A stretch of DNA of 64,000 nucleotides, taken from assembly GCA_944371605.1 (NCBI GenBank), contig CALVXU010000030.1:116187-180186 (forward strand). Reading direction: 5' to 3'. Within the stretch, counting starts at the first letter, position 1; the number at the start of each line of letters is the position of its first letter. This DNA is from an uncultured Bacilli bacterium (lineage in GTDB: Bacteria; Bacillota_I; Bacilli_A; RFN20; CAG-288). The translations under genes and the position numbers were made by a program. Below, in pieces: positions 36,056 through 44,801 of the stretch. Under the pieces are notes generated by a model. The model saw only the letters and a program-made list of their open reading frames with translations, searched no databases and was not told the origin of the DNA.

Positions 36056-37333
36056 TTATCTTGCTGTTTCAACAGTAGTATTTAAAGTTGTTAATGCTGC
36101 CTGTAATTCTTCATCTGTTTCAATATCACCCGCTTTGATTCCATCATATAAAGCTTTAGGCGAATCCCAAACACCTTGAGGAACGATGGTTTGAGCGATA
36201 GCATCAGCCGATTGATCACTGATAGCTTTGACATATTGATTGCTGGTCACTTTATCCATAGCAGCAACTGTCTTATTTGTCGGAGCAGTAGAGAAAGTAT
36301 CAAAACGATTTTCTTGAACTTCAGCACCGACTAAGTAATTAGCTAATGAATGGTCAAAAGCTAATCTAGCTGTATCACTCTTACTGACTTGAGGATTGAC
36401 ACCATATAATTTGTAGCCTAAGAAAGAACGGAGGGTCTTTGTCTCATTATCAACGGTGATGGTCGGCATTTTTAAAGCGACTAATTTATCTTTTCCAACA
36501 GCTTCTTCGAATTGAGCAGAGTTCCAAGAACCTCCGACAACTGCGCCTAAACCATTAGCTTTTGTCGGTGCTTTTAAAACCTCATTCGAACTTCCTGTCA
36601 TGACACCATCATTATTGATCAAATCACGGAAGCCTTTAGCTGCTTGTAAGCCATCTGCGGAATCATAAGTCGCATCAATGCTAGAGATATCAGTGAAGTC
36701 ATCATTCATATTAACCGTATATGAAGCGCCAAAAGTGGTCAACATCGCCATCGAATAGAAAGCTTCGCCCAAAGGATATCCGAATTTTAAGCCTGCATCT
36801 TTACAAGCAGCGATGATATCTTCAACCTTAGAAGCTTCATCTACCGACACATAGTCTGTATTGATATATAAGAAATAACCATTATCACCTGCATAAGGGT
36901 AAGCGTACATATTTTCGCCTAAAGTACCAGATTCAATAGCACCAGCGGTCATCTCTTTTGTCATCTGTGATTGGAAATTAGATGGAACACGAGCTAAAGC
37001 ACCTTTTTTAACTAAACTTAAAGTTTTATCTGAAGCAAAGGCATAAATATCTGGGGCACCAGATGCTGACCAATCAGGAACTTTAGTATCTACTTCACCT
37101 TCAGCATAGTTGACAAAGTTGAATTTTACATTAGTATAACCATTTTCTTCTTTGAAATTGTTGCATTGCTCAGTGACAAATTTTGTTTGCTCTACTGGCG
37201 AAGAAACGGTGATTGTCCAGTTGTATTTGGAGTTATCTTGGCTTGTCTTACTAGATTCTCCCCCCCCATTACAACCGGTTAACATCAATAAAGAGAGTGC
37301 TGCTAAGGAACTGATTTTTGTGACTTTTTTCAT
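36056..37333 (-). CDS. malE: Maltodextrin-binding lipoprotein, MalE type
   Basis: The protein has 425 residues. A lipoprotein signal (lipobox LTGC) is followed directly by a Gly-Gly-Gly stretch encoded by a G8 tract. The rest is a family-1 extracellular solute-binding protein: an early EEN(G)Y-type helix region, VPDWSASGAPDIYAF, the ALARVPSNF region, PYAGDNGYFLYIN, and the C-terminal helices. It delivers oligosaccharide to the MalFG-type permease. It starts behind an AGGAGG site 58 bp after malQ, with no terminator between, so malQ and malE are likely co-transcribed. Confidence 0.93.
   Translation of the reverse strand: MKKVTKISSLAALSLLMLTGCNGGGESSKTSQDNSKYNWTITVSSPVEQTKFVTEQCNNFKEENGYTNVKFNFVNYAEGEVDTKVPDWSASGAPDIYAFASDKTLSLVKKGALARVPSNFQSQMTKEMTAGAIESGTLGENMYAYPYAGDNGYFLYINTDYVSVDEASKVEDIIAACKDAGLKFGYPLGEAFYSMAMLTTFGASYTVNMNDDFTDISSIDATYDSADGLQAAKGFRDLINNDGVMTGSSNEVLKAPTKANGLGAVVGGSWNSAQFEEAVGKDKLVALKMPTITVDNETKTLRSFLGYKLYGVNPQVSKSDTARLAFDHSLANYLVGAEVQENRFDTFSTAPTNKTVAAMDKVTSNQYVKAISDQSADAIAQTIVPQGVWDSPKALYDGIKAGDIETDEELQAALTTLNTTVETAR
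37260..37267 (-). repeat. G8 homopolymer in the malE-type gene
   Basis: On the coding strand eight G follow the lipid-attachment Cys and an Asn codon. The frame is open at length eight. A change of one base would abolish the binding protein. Confidence 0.9.
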
Positions 37334-37391
37334 TCTATTTTTCCTCCTATAAAAAGTCTCAACTGCAATATTTCTTCTGATAATTTCGAAC

Positions 37392-38903
37392 TCAACAACG
37401 TCCGTAATAATGATTCAGTTCTTTTAATTTTTGACTTAACTCTTTGGTCAAATCATTTTTTCCGATACGATAAGTCCAATTATTATTGATGGTATTAGGT
37501 GTGTTAATCCTTCCGCGATGAGTTTCTAATAGCAAGTCAGGCATATTTATGATCATCAATTTAGCCTGTGATGATAAACCCAATTCTAAAATTGTTTTAC
37601 ACCATCCATCAATAGTATCATCGACTAGCTTCACACCTAACTGATAACAACTTTTATCTAGAATAGAACGCATATGTAATTTTTCTTTAGAATTCAAAGA
37701 GAGAATATAGCTACATAAAGGTTCATTATCATGCCTAGTTGAATAGACGATAGTCTGATATGGGTAATCTTCAGGCAATGGGAAATTTTCTTGGCCGACT
37801 AGTGAAAATTCGAGGACACTGATTTCAGGAACTTGTCTCTTCTTTAAAAACTCTTCAATCAAAGGAGAAGAATAACCGACATGCTCAGCGATGATTTTTT
37901 CAGATTTATCTCTCACTAGCGCATCACACATCTCTGTTCCTGGACCGGGATAAAATTCTCCATTCAGTCCGTTTTTACTACCTACCTTAAGAGAATAGTA
38001 ATTGAAGAAACCACGAAAATGGTTCAAAATAACTTGATCATAAAGACCTAGTGCAAAGTTCAAGCGATTTTTAAAGAAACGATAATCATGTTTTGCCATG
38101 TAATCGAAGTCATAGATAGGAGATCCCCAAACTTGTCCATCTGGAGAAAAACAATCAGGTGGATAACCTCCGACTTTTTCCATTTGGTTGTGGCTATTGA
38201 GCTTAAAATTCCGATGATGCTTATATACATCTATCGAATCGAAGGCGAGATAGAAAGGTTCTTCACCGATGATTTTTATCCCCTTTTCAGCAGCATATTT
38301 TTTTAAGGAATTCCACTGTTTTAAGAAGATGTATTGAGTCCAAAGATAAAACTCAACCTCATTCCAGTACTGGTGCTTAATCTTCTTAAACGCTTTGAAG
38401 GAATACTCATTGTAGCCTTTCTCAAATTTCGGCCAAGGCTTACCTTTATTAAGTTCCTTTAAGACCATAAAACAAGCATAATCGAGAAATTCATTTTTTC
38501 TGAGAAATGAAGTATATCCGCGCTGATAATCTCCACTTCCTCTTTTAAAGCGATTAAATGCTTTTTTTAGGACTTTGCTTCTGTTCGTGTAAATGAGATG
38601 ATAGTCGACTTTCCTCTCATCTTCACACCAAACATATTTTTCTAAGTCTCTTTTTTTAAGTAAGTCCTTTTCGATGAGATCATCTAAATCGATGAAGTAA
38701 TGGTTTAGTGCACGAGCACTAAAGCATTGAAATGGTGAGTCGGCAAAGGATGTCGGGCCTAGAGGAAGTATGCTCCAGTAGCTGAATCCAGAATCAGCTA
38801 GAAAGTCGATGAAGTTCTTTGCTTCTTGGCCTATTGTTCCAATTCCATAATTAGAAGGAAGAGAAAAAATAGGTAATGCAATTCCACTCGCTTTATATGC
38901 CAT
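37392..38903 (-). CDS. malQ: 4-alpha-glucanotransferase (amylomaltase), GH77
   Basis: The protein has 503 residues, the usual length. It has the GH77 landmarks: the N-terminal SLPSNYGIGTIG, the SYWSILPLGPT segment, SPFQCFSARA, IIGEEPFY, PPDCFSPDGQVWG, RFF-type helices and RHDNEPL. It disproportionates maltodextrins in the cytosol so that glucose and longer glucans can be processed. It is the first gene of the maltodextrin operon. A cre-like sequence overlaps its promoter just upstream. Confidence 0.96.
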   Translation of the reverse strand: MAYKASGIALPIFSLPSNYGIGTIGQEAKNFIDFLADSGFSYWSILPLGPTSFADSPFQCFSARALNHYFIDLDDLIEKDLLKKRDLEKYVWCEDERKVDYHLIYTNRSKVLKKAFNRFKRGSGDYQRGYTSFLRKNEFLDYACFMVLKELNKGKPWPKFEKGYNEYSFKAFKKIKHQYWNEVEFYLWTQYIFLKQWNSLKKYAAEKGIKIIGEEPFYLAFDSIDVYKHHRNFKLNSHNQMEKVGGYPPDCFSPDGQVWGSPIYDFDYMAKHDYRFFKNRLNFALGLYDQVILNHFRGFFNYYSLKVGSKNGLNGEFYPGPGTEMCDALVRDKSEKIIAEHVGYSSPLIEEFLKKRQVPEISVLEFSLVGQENFPLPEDYPYQTIVYSTRHDNEPLCSYILSLNSKEKLHMRSILDKSCYQLGVKLVDDTIDGWCKTILELGLSSQAKLMIINMPDLLLETHRGRINTPNTINNNWTYRIGKNDLTKELSQKLKELNHYYGRC

Positions 38904-38906
38904 TTG

Positions 38907-38920
38907 CTAAACCGCTTACA
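38907..38920. promoter_or_regulatory. cre-like site at the malQ promoter
   Basis: On the minus strand it reads TGTAAGCGGTTTAG, whose left half matches the other cre-like sites exactly and whose right half has two mismatches. It overlaps a TAAAAT -10 candidate (38925-38920) only about 10 bp before the malQ ATG, which would suit repression. No clear ribosome binding site precedes malQ. Confidence 0.4.
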
Positions 38921-39180
38921 TTTTATCACTTATAAAAACCATGCAAACATAAATAGAAAATTTTTAACCGTTTAAAATAAATAAATCTAATTCAGTAATT
39001 TATCGATATATATCGAATTTTTTAACTTTTATATGTGTTTCTGCATATTATAAAAAATTATGTAATTTTAACTTTTTCAATCTTTTTTGTGTTTAAAATG
39101 GAAAAATTGAAAATTTTAAAATATTACGATGAATATCGCTTTTTTTGATACTGATCATAATTTCAAATCAAAAGGAATTA

Positions 39181-39194
39181 TGGAAACGATTACA
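39181..39194. promoter_or_regulatory. cre-like site in the malQ/two-component intergenic region
   Basis: TGGAAACGATTACA matches the cre consensus except at one W position. It is about 280 bp from malQ and about 300 bp from the regulator gene, so which one it controls is unclear. Confidence 0.45.
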
Positions 39195-39491
39195 AAATAA
39201 TGATAAAAAATTTAGTAACTTTGCAATTCATTTTACAATTGTATTAATTTGTCAACTATTTTGATGCTTATTTTCCCACCATTCTATTGTTTTTTTAAAA
39301 AAAATATCATTTAATTTTTCTTTCATACAAACTGTTTTAAATGTGCTCACAGTCACTTTATAATTTGACATTAGATTTATTCATATATTAAACAACTCAT
39401 AAATTTAAAAGACTAATCATGTATAATTTTCTTTGAAAAGAATTTTTTTAAAACATAAAATATCTATGACTATAAGAGCTTGGAGGTTGTT

Positions 39492-40217
39492 GTGATTTAT
39501 AAAATAGCAATCGTTGAAGATGAAGAAAACGTCATCGAACAACTGAAGACTATGCTAAAAAAATATTGGAAAGAAAATTCGATCAAAGACGAATATTTAA
39601 TTGAAAGTTTCTCTAGTGCTGAAGACTATTTGAATCAAGAGAATAAACATGAGTATGATTTATTCTTTTTAGATATTCAGATGACGGGATTAAGCGGCAT
39701 GCAATTAGCACGTGAAATTCGTAAAGCTGATGAGAATGTTTTGATTGTATTTGTCACCAATATGGTCCAATTCGCTGTGGAAAGCTACGAAGTCCAAGCC
39801 TATGATTTTATTGTCAAACCTTTGACATATAGCAATTTCTATATGCGGTTAAAGCGAATCTTAAGGCGCTTGTCTCATTGGTCAGATGATGCATTTATCT
39901 CGATTTCTACTAGATCTGTGCAACGACGTTTAAGAATTTTAGATATCATCTATGTTGAAGTGATCAATCACAATATCATTTTCCATTTGACTGGTAATGA
40001 AAAAATCACCATCAACAGCACAATGCATGAATGGGAGAAAAAACTAGAGCCATATCATTTCGTCAGATGTAATTCTTGCTATCTCATCAACCTGAGATAT
40101 GTTTCAGCTTTAAAAGGTGAATACATAATTATAAATGAAGAAGAATTACATATTTCACGATCCAAAAAGCAAAATTTCTTGTCTGAATTTGCTAAATATG
40201 TCGGAGGTAGCAAATGA
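39492..40217 (+). CDS. LytTR-family response regulator 2
   Basis: The protein has about 241 residues. I set the start at the GTG 39492-39494, because a GGAGG site (39482-39486) sits 5 bp before it. The upstream in-frame TTG at 39480 overlaps that site. The receiver domain has EDEENV, phospho-acceptor Asp61 in FFLDIQMTG, FVTNM and IVKPL. The LytTR domain contains ILDIIYVEVINHN and the RCNSCYLINLRYV block, very like regulator 1. It is coupled by a 4-bp overlap to kinase 2. It is predicted to act at the paired repeats downstream of the kinase gene. Confidence 0.93.
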   Translation: MIYKIAIVEDEENVIEQLKTMLKKYWKENSIKDEYLIESFSSAEDYLNQENKHEYDLFFLDIQMTGLSGMQLAREIRKADENVLIVFVTNMVQFAVESYEVQAYDFIVKPLTYSNFYMRLKRILRRLSHWSDDAFISISTRSVQRRLRILDIIYVEVINHNIIFHLTGNEKITINSTMHEWEKKLEPYHFVRCNSCYLINLRYVSALKGEYIIINEEELHISRSKKQNFLSEFAKYVGGSK

Positions 40218-41548
40218 TTAATTCCCTAATCGCTATCTCATTGATGACTTTAGAGCTGCTGATTTCTGAGTTTATTTTTGTCTCTTTTCTAGAAAAAAAG
40301 AAATTCTTTTGGGCACGGTTTTTAGGTGGGACAGCCATCTGTTTAGCTGCTTCAGCTTGGATTGAAATCATCTATAGTTTGATGACAGATTCTGACTTTA
40401 ATTATGGTAGTTCATCAAGTTGGGAAAATTCATTATTTAAATTTATTTATTATATTTTTATGTTCGTGATGACAATAGCAGTCATCAAGTTTTCCTATAA
40501 AGGATCGATGTGGACCATCTTGTTTTATTGTTCTGGTGGCTACGCTTTACAACATATCGCATGGAATATCACTTCTTTGATAGGTTTAATTCCCGGATTG
40601 GACAATTATCTTTCAGCTAATAACACGATAATGTACTTTATTGAAATAATAGTTTGTGCGCTTCTTTATGTCACTGTCTATCTCCTATTCATCTCTAATC
40701 GTTCAGCACCAGATTCTAATAAAGATATCCGTGGAAAAGTTATGCTATTTTTAGCGGTTATTTTTATTTGCATCGGAATATCTCGCTTGACTACTGATAA
40801 TGAAAAAAGAGACATTATATCTCATTTAGCCGAATCGATTTCTGCCATCGTTAACTGTACTTTTATTTTGATTCTTCTCTTTGATTTAACTGATAGAGAT
40901 AAAGCCAAAAATGAAGTTCAGACTATGAAGGAATTGATGCGAAGAGAACAAGAACAATACCGGCTCACGAAAGAAAACATCGATCTCATCAATATCAAGT
41001 GTCACGATTTAAAACATCAGATTCAATCCTTGAGAAAAAACGCTTCAGAGCCATATATCAAACAGGTCGAGGAAGCGGTGATGTTTTATGATTCGGTGGT
41101 AAAAACTGGAAATGATGTTTTAGATGTTATTTTGACTGAAAAATCTTTATTATGTGAAAAAAATCACATCGTATTCACATGTGTAGCACATGGCAAGGAT
41201 TTAGCTTTCATGGATGATATGGACATATATTCTTTATTCGGCAATGCTATAAGCAATGCTTTTGAAAGCGTGAGAAATATAAAGGATGAAGATAAGAGAT
41301 GTCTCTATTTAAATGTTCACACTGAAAATGGTGTTCTATCTATTCATATCGAAAACTTTTACGAAGGCATTATTCATTTTAAAAATGGTCTACCAGTGAC
41401 TGATAAAGGGGAAGATTATCATGGCTTTGGTATGAAAAGCATGAATTATATCGCTCATAAATATAATGGTTTTATGACAATCTCAGCCGAAGATGGGATT
41501 TTCAATCTCGATTTTATCTTCCCTCTAAAGGATAAAAAGATTAAATGA
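40214..41548 (+). CDS. GHKL (AgrC-type) sensor histidine kinase 2
   Basis: The protein has 444 residues. About six transmembrane helices span roughly 1-220. Then come a helical linker, the phospho-acceptor motif CHDLKHQ (His264), N-box LFGNAISNAFESV and G-box GFGMKSMN. The catalytic half is strongly similar to kinase 1, including the DVILTEKSLLC region, whereas the membrane halves differ. This suggests a duplicated system sensing a different signal. No signal-peptide gene is nearby. Confidence 0.92.
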   Translation: MINSLIAISLMTLELLISEFIFVSFLEKKKFFWARFLGGTAICLAASAWIEIIYSLMTDSDFNYGSSSSWENSLFKFIYYIFMFVMTIAVIKFSYKGSMWTILFYCSGGYALQHIAWNITSLIGLIPGLDNYLSANNTIMYFIEIIVCALLYVTVYLLFISNRSAPDSNKDIRGKVMLFLAVIFICIGISRLTTDNEKRDIISHLAESISAIVNCTFILILLFDLTDRDKAKNEVQTMKELMRREQEQYRLTKENIDLINIKCHDLKHQIQSLRKNASEPYIKQVEEAVMFYDSVVKTGNDVLDVILTEKSLLCEKNHIVFTCVAHGKDLAFMDDMDIYSLFGNAISNAFESVRNIKDEDKRCLYLNVHTENGVLSIHIENFYEGIIHFKNGLPVTDKGEDYHGFGMKSMNYIAHKYNGFMTISAEDGIFNLDFIFPLKDKKIK

Positions 41549-41565
41549 ACATCTTTACAAGTTAT

Positions 41566-41627
41566 TTACGAAGCTATCTAAGTCATTTACGCAACTTCAT
41601 TGAAAAATAATTTTAGCATGTTTTAAT
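41566..41627 (+). promoter_or_regulatory. Predicted LytTR operator (21-bp-spaced direct repeats) and promoter, cassette 2
   Basis: Direct repeats TTACGAAGCT (41566-41575) and TTACGCAACT (41587-41596) are 21 bp apart. They lie within a longer similarity of AAGTTATTTACG with AAGTCATTTACG. Three bases later comes TTGAAA (41600-41605), a 16-bp spacer and TTTAAT (41622-41627). Position, spacing and core match the site behind kinase 1. Confidence 0.65.
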
Positions 41628-41664
41628 TAAGAAAAAGCCAAAGTGTAAATAACGTGGAGGAATT

Positions 41665-41703
41665 ATGACACAAAAGAGCTTTAAAAGGAGAAAAGCATGG
41701 TAA
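41665..41703 (+). CDS. Possible 12-residue leader peptide overlapping the GH3 4 start
   Basis: An ATG with a well-placed GGAGG (41656-41660) opens a 12-codon frame, MTQKSFKRRKAW, whose last codons and TAA overlap the GH3 start (ATG at 41697) in another frame. The GH3 gene has its own AAAGGAG site inside this small frame. It could couple translation of the large membrane enzyme to the leader, or be accidental. I see no homologue at the other GH3 loci. Confidence 0.35.
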   Translation: MTQKSFKRRKAW

Positions 41704-44700
41704 AGAAAAGAAAAGCCTTTAGTTTGCTGTGGCTAATTTTGACGATTGTATTTGCTGTCTTAACCGTCATTTTTATTGTCGGTTCTGCAATTGCTAATAC
41801 ATATTCAGCAGCTTTGCACGTTTTTTTCAACACTAGACCATACGAGTTAGTACAAATTGAAAGTGATGAAAATGTCGACACTGAATACTTTAAATCATCA
41901 TTTGTCACACAAAGTGGAAATTACGACGATGAAGCGCTTTGGGACTATGATACTCGTGTAGCAGAACAGATCATGAACGAGAGTACTGTCATGTTATGGA
42001 ACAATTCTGATGCCCTCCCATTAGAAAAAGGTTCCAGCGTCTCTCTATTCAGCAACACTTCAGTAAACATGGTCTATACTGGTTCAGGTTCAGGTGCACT
42101 TAATACCTCTAATGCGGTAGATATGAAAACTGCGTTAGAAAAGTATGAGTTTAAAGTCAATGACGTTCTTTGGGATTTTTATTCGACGGGAGCTGGTAGT
42201 AAAAAAGCTGGCTATGGAATCACACAAGTCGGTAGTGGTGATATGTCCAATTTTACTCTTAATGTCAAAGAAGTCCCTTGGAATGTCATTCAGAGTAATA
42301 ACGTATCTTCGTCTTTCAGTGAATTCAATGATGCTGCTATCTTTGTTTTAGGAAGAAGTGGTGGTGAGGGAAAAGATGCCTTATATACTGGTAACCCTGA
42401 TACCATCGGTGGAAATTATCTAGAATTGACTGAAGTTGAGAGAGATGTCTTAAATCAACTAGTCAAAGCAAAGGAAGATGGTGTTTTTGAAAAAGTTATT
42501 TTATTGATCAACTCTGCTAACCCTATGCAGATGAAACTCATATCTGAATTTAATGATACCATCGACGCGTGTTTATGGGTCGGCGTTCCTGGCGTCGCCG
42601 GAACTCCTGGTATCGCTAAAGTCCTTTGCGGAGAGGCTAATCCATCTGGTAGATTGATAGATACTTATGTCTATGACAATGGTTCTGCTCCTGCAATGAT
42701 GAATTTTTATTCCAAAAGTTGGACAAATGCTAGCGATTATTCATTAGGCGGATTACAACGTCCATATATGATTTATCAAGAAGGTATTTATATCGGCTAT
42801 CGTTATTATGAGACTCGATATGAGGACGCTGTTCTCAATCAAGGAAACGCTACCTCAGCTGCTGGAACTTATGAAAGTTTAGATGATTGGGATTATACAG
42901 AAGAAGTGACTTATCCATTCGGATTTGGGCTTTCCTATACTGACTATGAATTCAGTGAATATGATGTGAAGAGACTAGAAGATGGTGACTATGAAGTCAA
43001 AGTGACTGTCACTAACGTCGGTGATAAAGCCGGTCGTGAAGTAGCACAAGTCTATTTGCAAAAGCCATATACAGAATATGATAAAACTCACGGCATTGAA
43101 AAATCCGCTGTCGAGCTTGTCGGATATGCAAAAACCAAGATTTTAGATCCTCAAGAATCTGAGACATTGACCATCATCGTCGATGATCAGGACTTAAAAA
43201 CATATGATGCTGATGGATATAAGACTTATATTCTTGAAGATGGTACATATCACTTCGCAATCGGTGATAATGCACATGATGCTTTAAATAACATTTTGGC
43301 TAAAAAGAGAAATGATGGCATAGATATTGACTCTTCAAAAATGGTTGATGTCTATGGTGAACCTACTACTGGCAATGCCGATTTCGTCAAATCATTCGAA
43401 TTAGAATTAGACACTGAGAAATATTCGACTTCTGTTCATACTGGCTATGAGATCACAAATCAATTCGATTTTGCAGATATCAATCGCAGCGGAGAAGCTG
43501 GAGATCAAAAAGTCACTTATCTTTCTAGAAATGATTGGAATGGAACTTATCCAAAAGAATATTTCAAACTCGCGCTCACAGATCAAATGTATGATCATTT
43601 AGCTTATAAAAGAGATTTACCACAAACAGCCGCGGATGCTGAGGCGTGGTACAAAGAAAATGCAGATATCTTAGATTCCGATGGAAAGATTAAATATAGT
43701 CAAGATAATGGTCTTTCATTGATTCAAATGAAAGACTTGCCATTCGATGCTCCAGAATGGGATCTCTTGCTCGATCAAATGTCATGGGAAGAGCAAGCAC
43801 TTCTCTGTGCAAGAGGATATCACTCCACTGCCGAAGTCAGTTCTATCAATAAACCTGGAACAGTTGACGAAAATGGTCCATGCGGTGTTTCAGTCACTTT
43901 TTCTTCTTTGAATTCAAGAATGGCAATGGGGTGGCCTAGCGCTTGTAATAGAGGAGCCACTTTTAATACAAAGCTCAATGAGTTGATGGGAAAATGTTTC
44001 GGAGAAGATATGCTTCATGCTAACGTCAATGGTTGTTTAGGATTCGGCCTCAATATGCATAGAACTGCTTATGGAGCTCGTAACTTTGAATATTATTCTG
44101 AAGACTCTTTCCTCTCTGGTGAAGCGTGCAAATATGAGACTATCGGCGCTCAATCAAAAGGTGCTAATATTCAAGTTAAGCACTTCGTGTTAAATGATTT
44201 TGACACCATCAGAAATGGCACAAGCACTTTCGCTAACGAACAAACGATCAGAGAAATCTATTGTTCACCATTTGAAACTGAATTCACTGAAGGCGGTGCT
44301 TGGTCAACAATGGCTTCAACTGCTAGAATCGGAAATGAATGGGCTGGTGGTTGCTACAATCTGATGACCAATGTCTTAAGACGTGAATGGGGTTTCTTAG
44401 GCTATGTCAGCTCAGATTACACCGCTAATAGCCGTCTAGATAACAATACTTATATCGGCATTCAAGCCGGATGTGATACTTATGACGCTTCCGAATTCAA
44501 CGAAACACAATATGATTCTGTTAAAGGTAATCCAATCTTTGAATACTGCCTAAGAATCTCTAGCAAACGCATCTGTTATGCTGTTTTACATACCAGCGCT
44601 ATGAATGGCATTGATAGTTCAACTAAAGTCGTCACTGTTAATGCTTGGTGGCAAAATGTCCTCATCGCTATTCAAGTCGTCTTCGGAGTTGCAACTTTAG

Positions 44701-44801
44701 CTTTTGCTGGTCTCTTGATTTTAAGCATATTTAGTGCTAGGAAACTCGCAAAAGAAAATATCACAAATGAAACGAGTCAAAATATTGAGGAGGTGAAATG
44801 A
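41697..44801 (+). CDS. Membrane-anchored GH3 glycosidase 4, reversed domain order
   Basis: The protein has 1034 residues. An N-terminal membrane helix (about 11-35) leads into the GH3 C-domain, which starts less typically (NESTVMLWNNSDALPLEKG) and has candidate acid/base Glu224 (GRSGGEG). The FnIII-like domain (PFGFGLSYTDY) and the barrel follow, the latter with VKHFVLND and nucleophile Asp907 in SSDYT. A C-terminal membrane helix (about 985-1010) and a short polar tail close the protein. It is closest in style to the broken GH3 2 (shared GSGSG, GRSGGE and ETRYED-VLNQGNA features). It is the first structural gene after two-component system 2 and is followed by two lipoprotein genes with a 4-bp overlap. 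Predicted surface exo-glycosidase, sugar unknown. Confidence 0.92.
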   Translation: MVKKRKAFSLLWLILTIVFAVLTVIFIVGSAIANTYSAALHVFFNTRPYELVQIESDENVDTEYFKSSFVTQSGNYDDEALWDYDTRVAEQIMNESTVMLWNNSDALPLEKGSSVSLFSNTSVNMVYTGSGSGALNTSNAVDMKTALEKYEFKVNDVLWDFYSTGAGSKKAGYGITQVGSGDMSNFTLNVKEVPWNVIQSNNVSSSFSEFNDAAIFVLGRSGGEGKDALYTGNPDTIGGNYLELTEVERDVLNQLVKAKEDGVFEKVILLINSANPMQMKLISEFNDTIDACLWVGVPGVAGTPGIAKVLCGEANPSGRLIDTYVYDNGSAPAMMNFYSKSWTNASDYSLGGLQRPYMIYQEGIYIGYRYYETRYEDAVLNQGNATSAAGTYESLDDWDYTEEVTYPFGFGLSYTDYEFSEYDVKRLEDGDYEVKVTVTNVGDKAGREVAQVYLQKPYTEYDKTHGIEKSAVELVGYAKTKILDPQESETLTIIVDDQDLKTYDADGYKTYILEDGTYHFAIGDNAHDALNNILAKKRNDGIDIDSSKMVDVYGEPTTGNADFVKSFELELDTEKYSTSVHTGYEITNQFDFADINRSGEAGDQKVTYLSRNDWNGTYPKEYFKLALTDQMYDHLAYKRDLPQTAADAEAWYKENADILDSDGKIKYSQDNGLSLIQMKDLPFDAPEWDLLLDQMSWEEQALLCARGYHSTAEVSSINKPGTVDENGPCGVSVTFSSLNSRMAMGWPSACNRGATFNTKLNELMGKCFGEDMLHANVNGCLGFGLNMHRTAYGARNFEYYSEDSFLSGEACKYETIGAQSKGANIQVKHFVLNDFDTIRNGTSTFANEQTIREIYCSPFETEFTEGGAWSTMASTARIGNEWAGGCYNLMTNVLRREWGFLGYVSSDYTANSRLDNNTYIGIQAGCDTYDASEFNETQYDSVKGNPIFEYCLRISSKRICYAVLHTSAMNGIDSSTKVVTVNAWWQNVLIAIQVVFGVATLAFAGLLILSIFSARKLAKENITNETSQNIEEVK

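Larger units (their letters stand above)
38904..39479. other. Long AT-rich divergent intergenic region between malQ and two-component system 2
   Basis: These 576 bp contain no believable gene. They hold the malQ promoter region at the left and a second cre-like sequence in the middle. At the right is a perfect TATAAT (39422-39427), together with a TTGACA further upstream (39365-39370, not at standard spacing). These probably drive the regulator gene. Several T and A runs occur. Confidence 0.6.

Noticed and set aside
38904-39479. Small RNA or attenuator in the malQ/two-component gap
   Set aside because: I found no stable hairpin with a T tract. The region is mostly A/T runs plus the cre-like sites.
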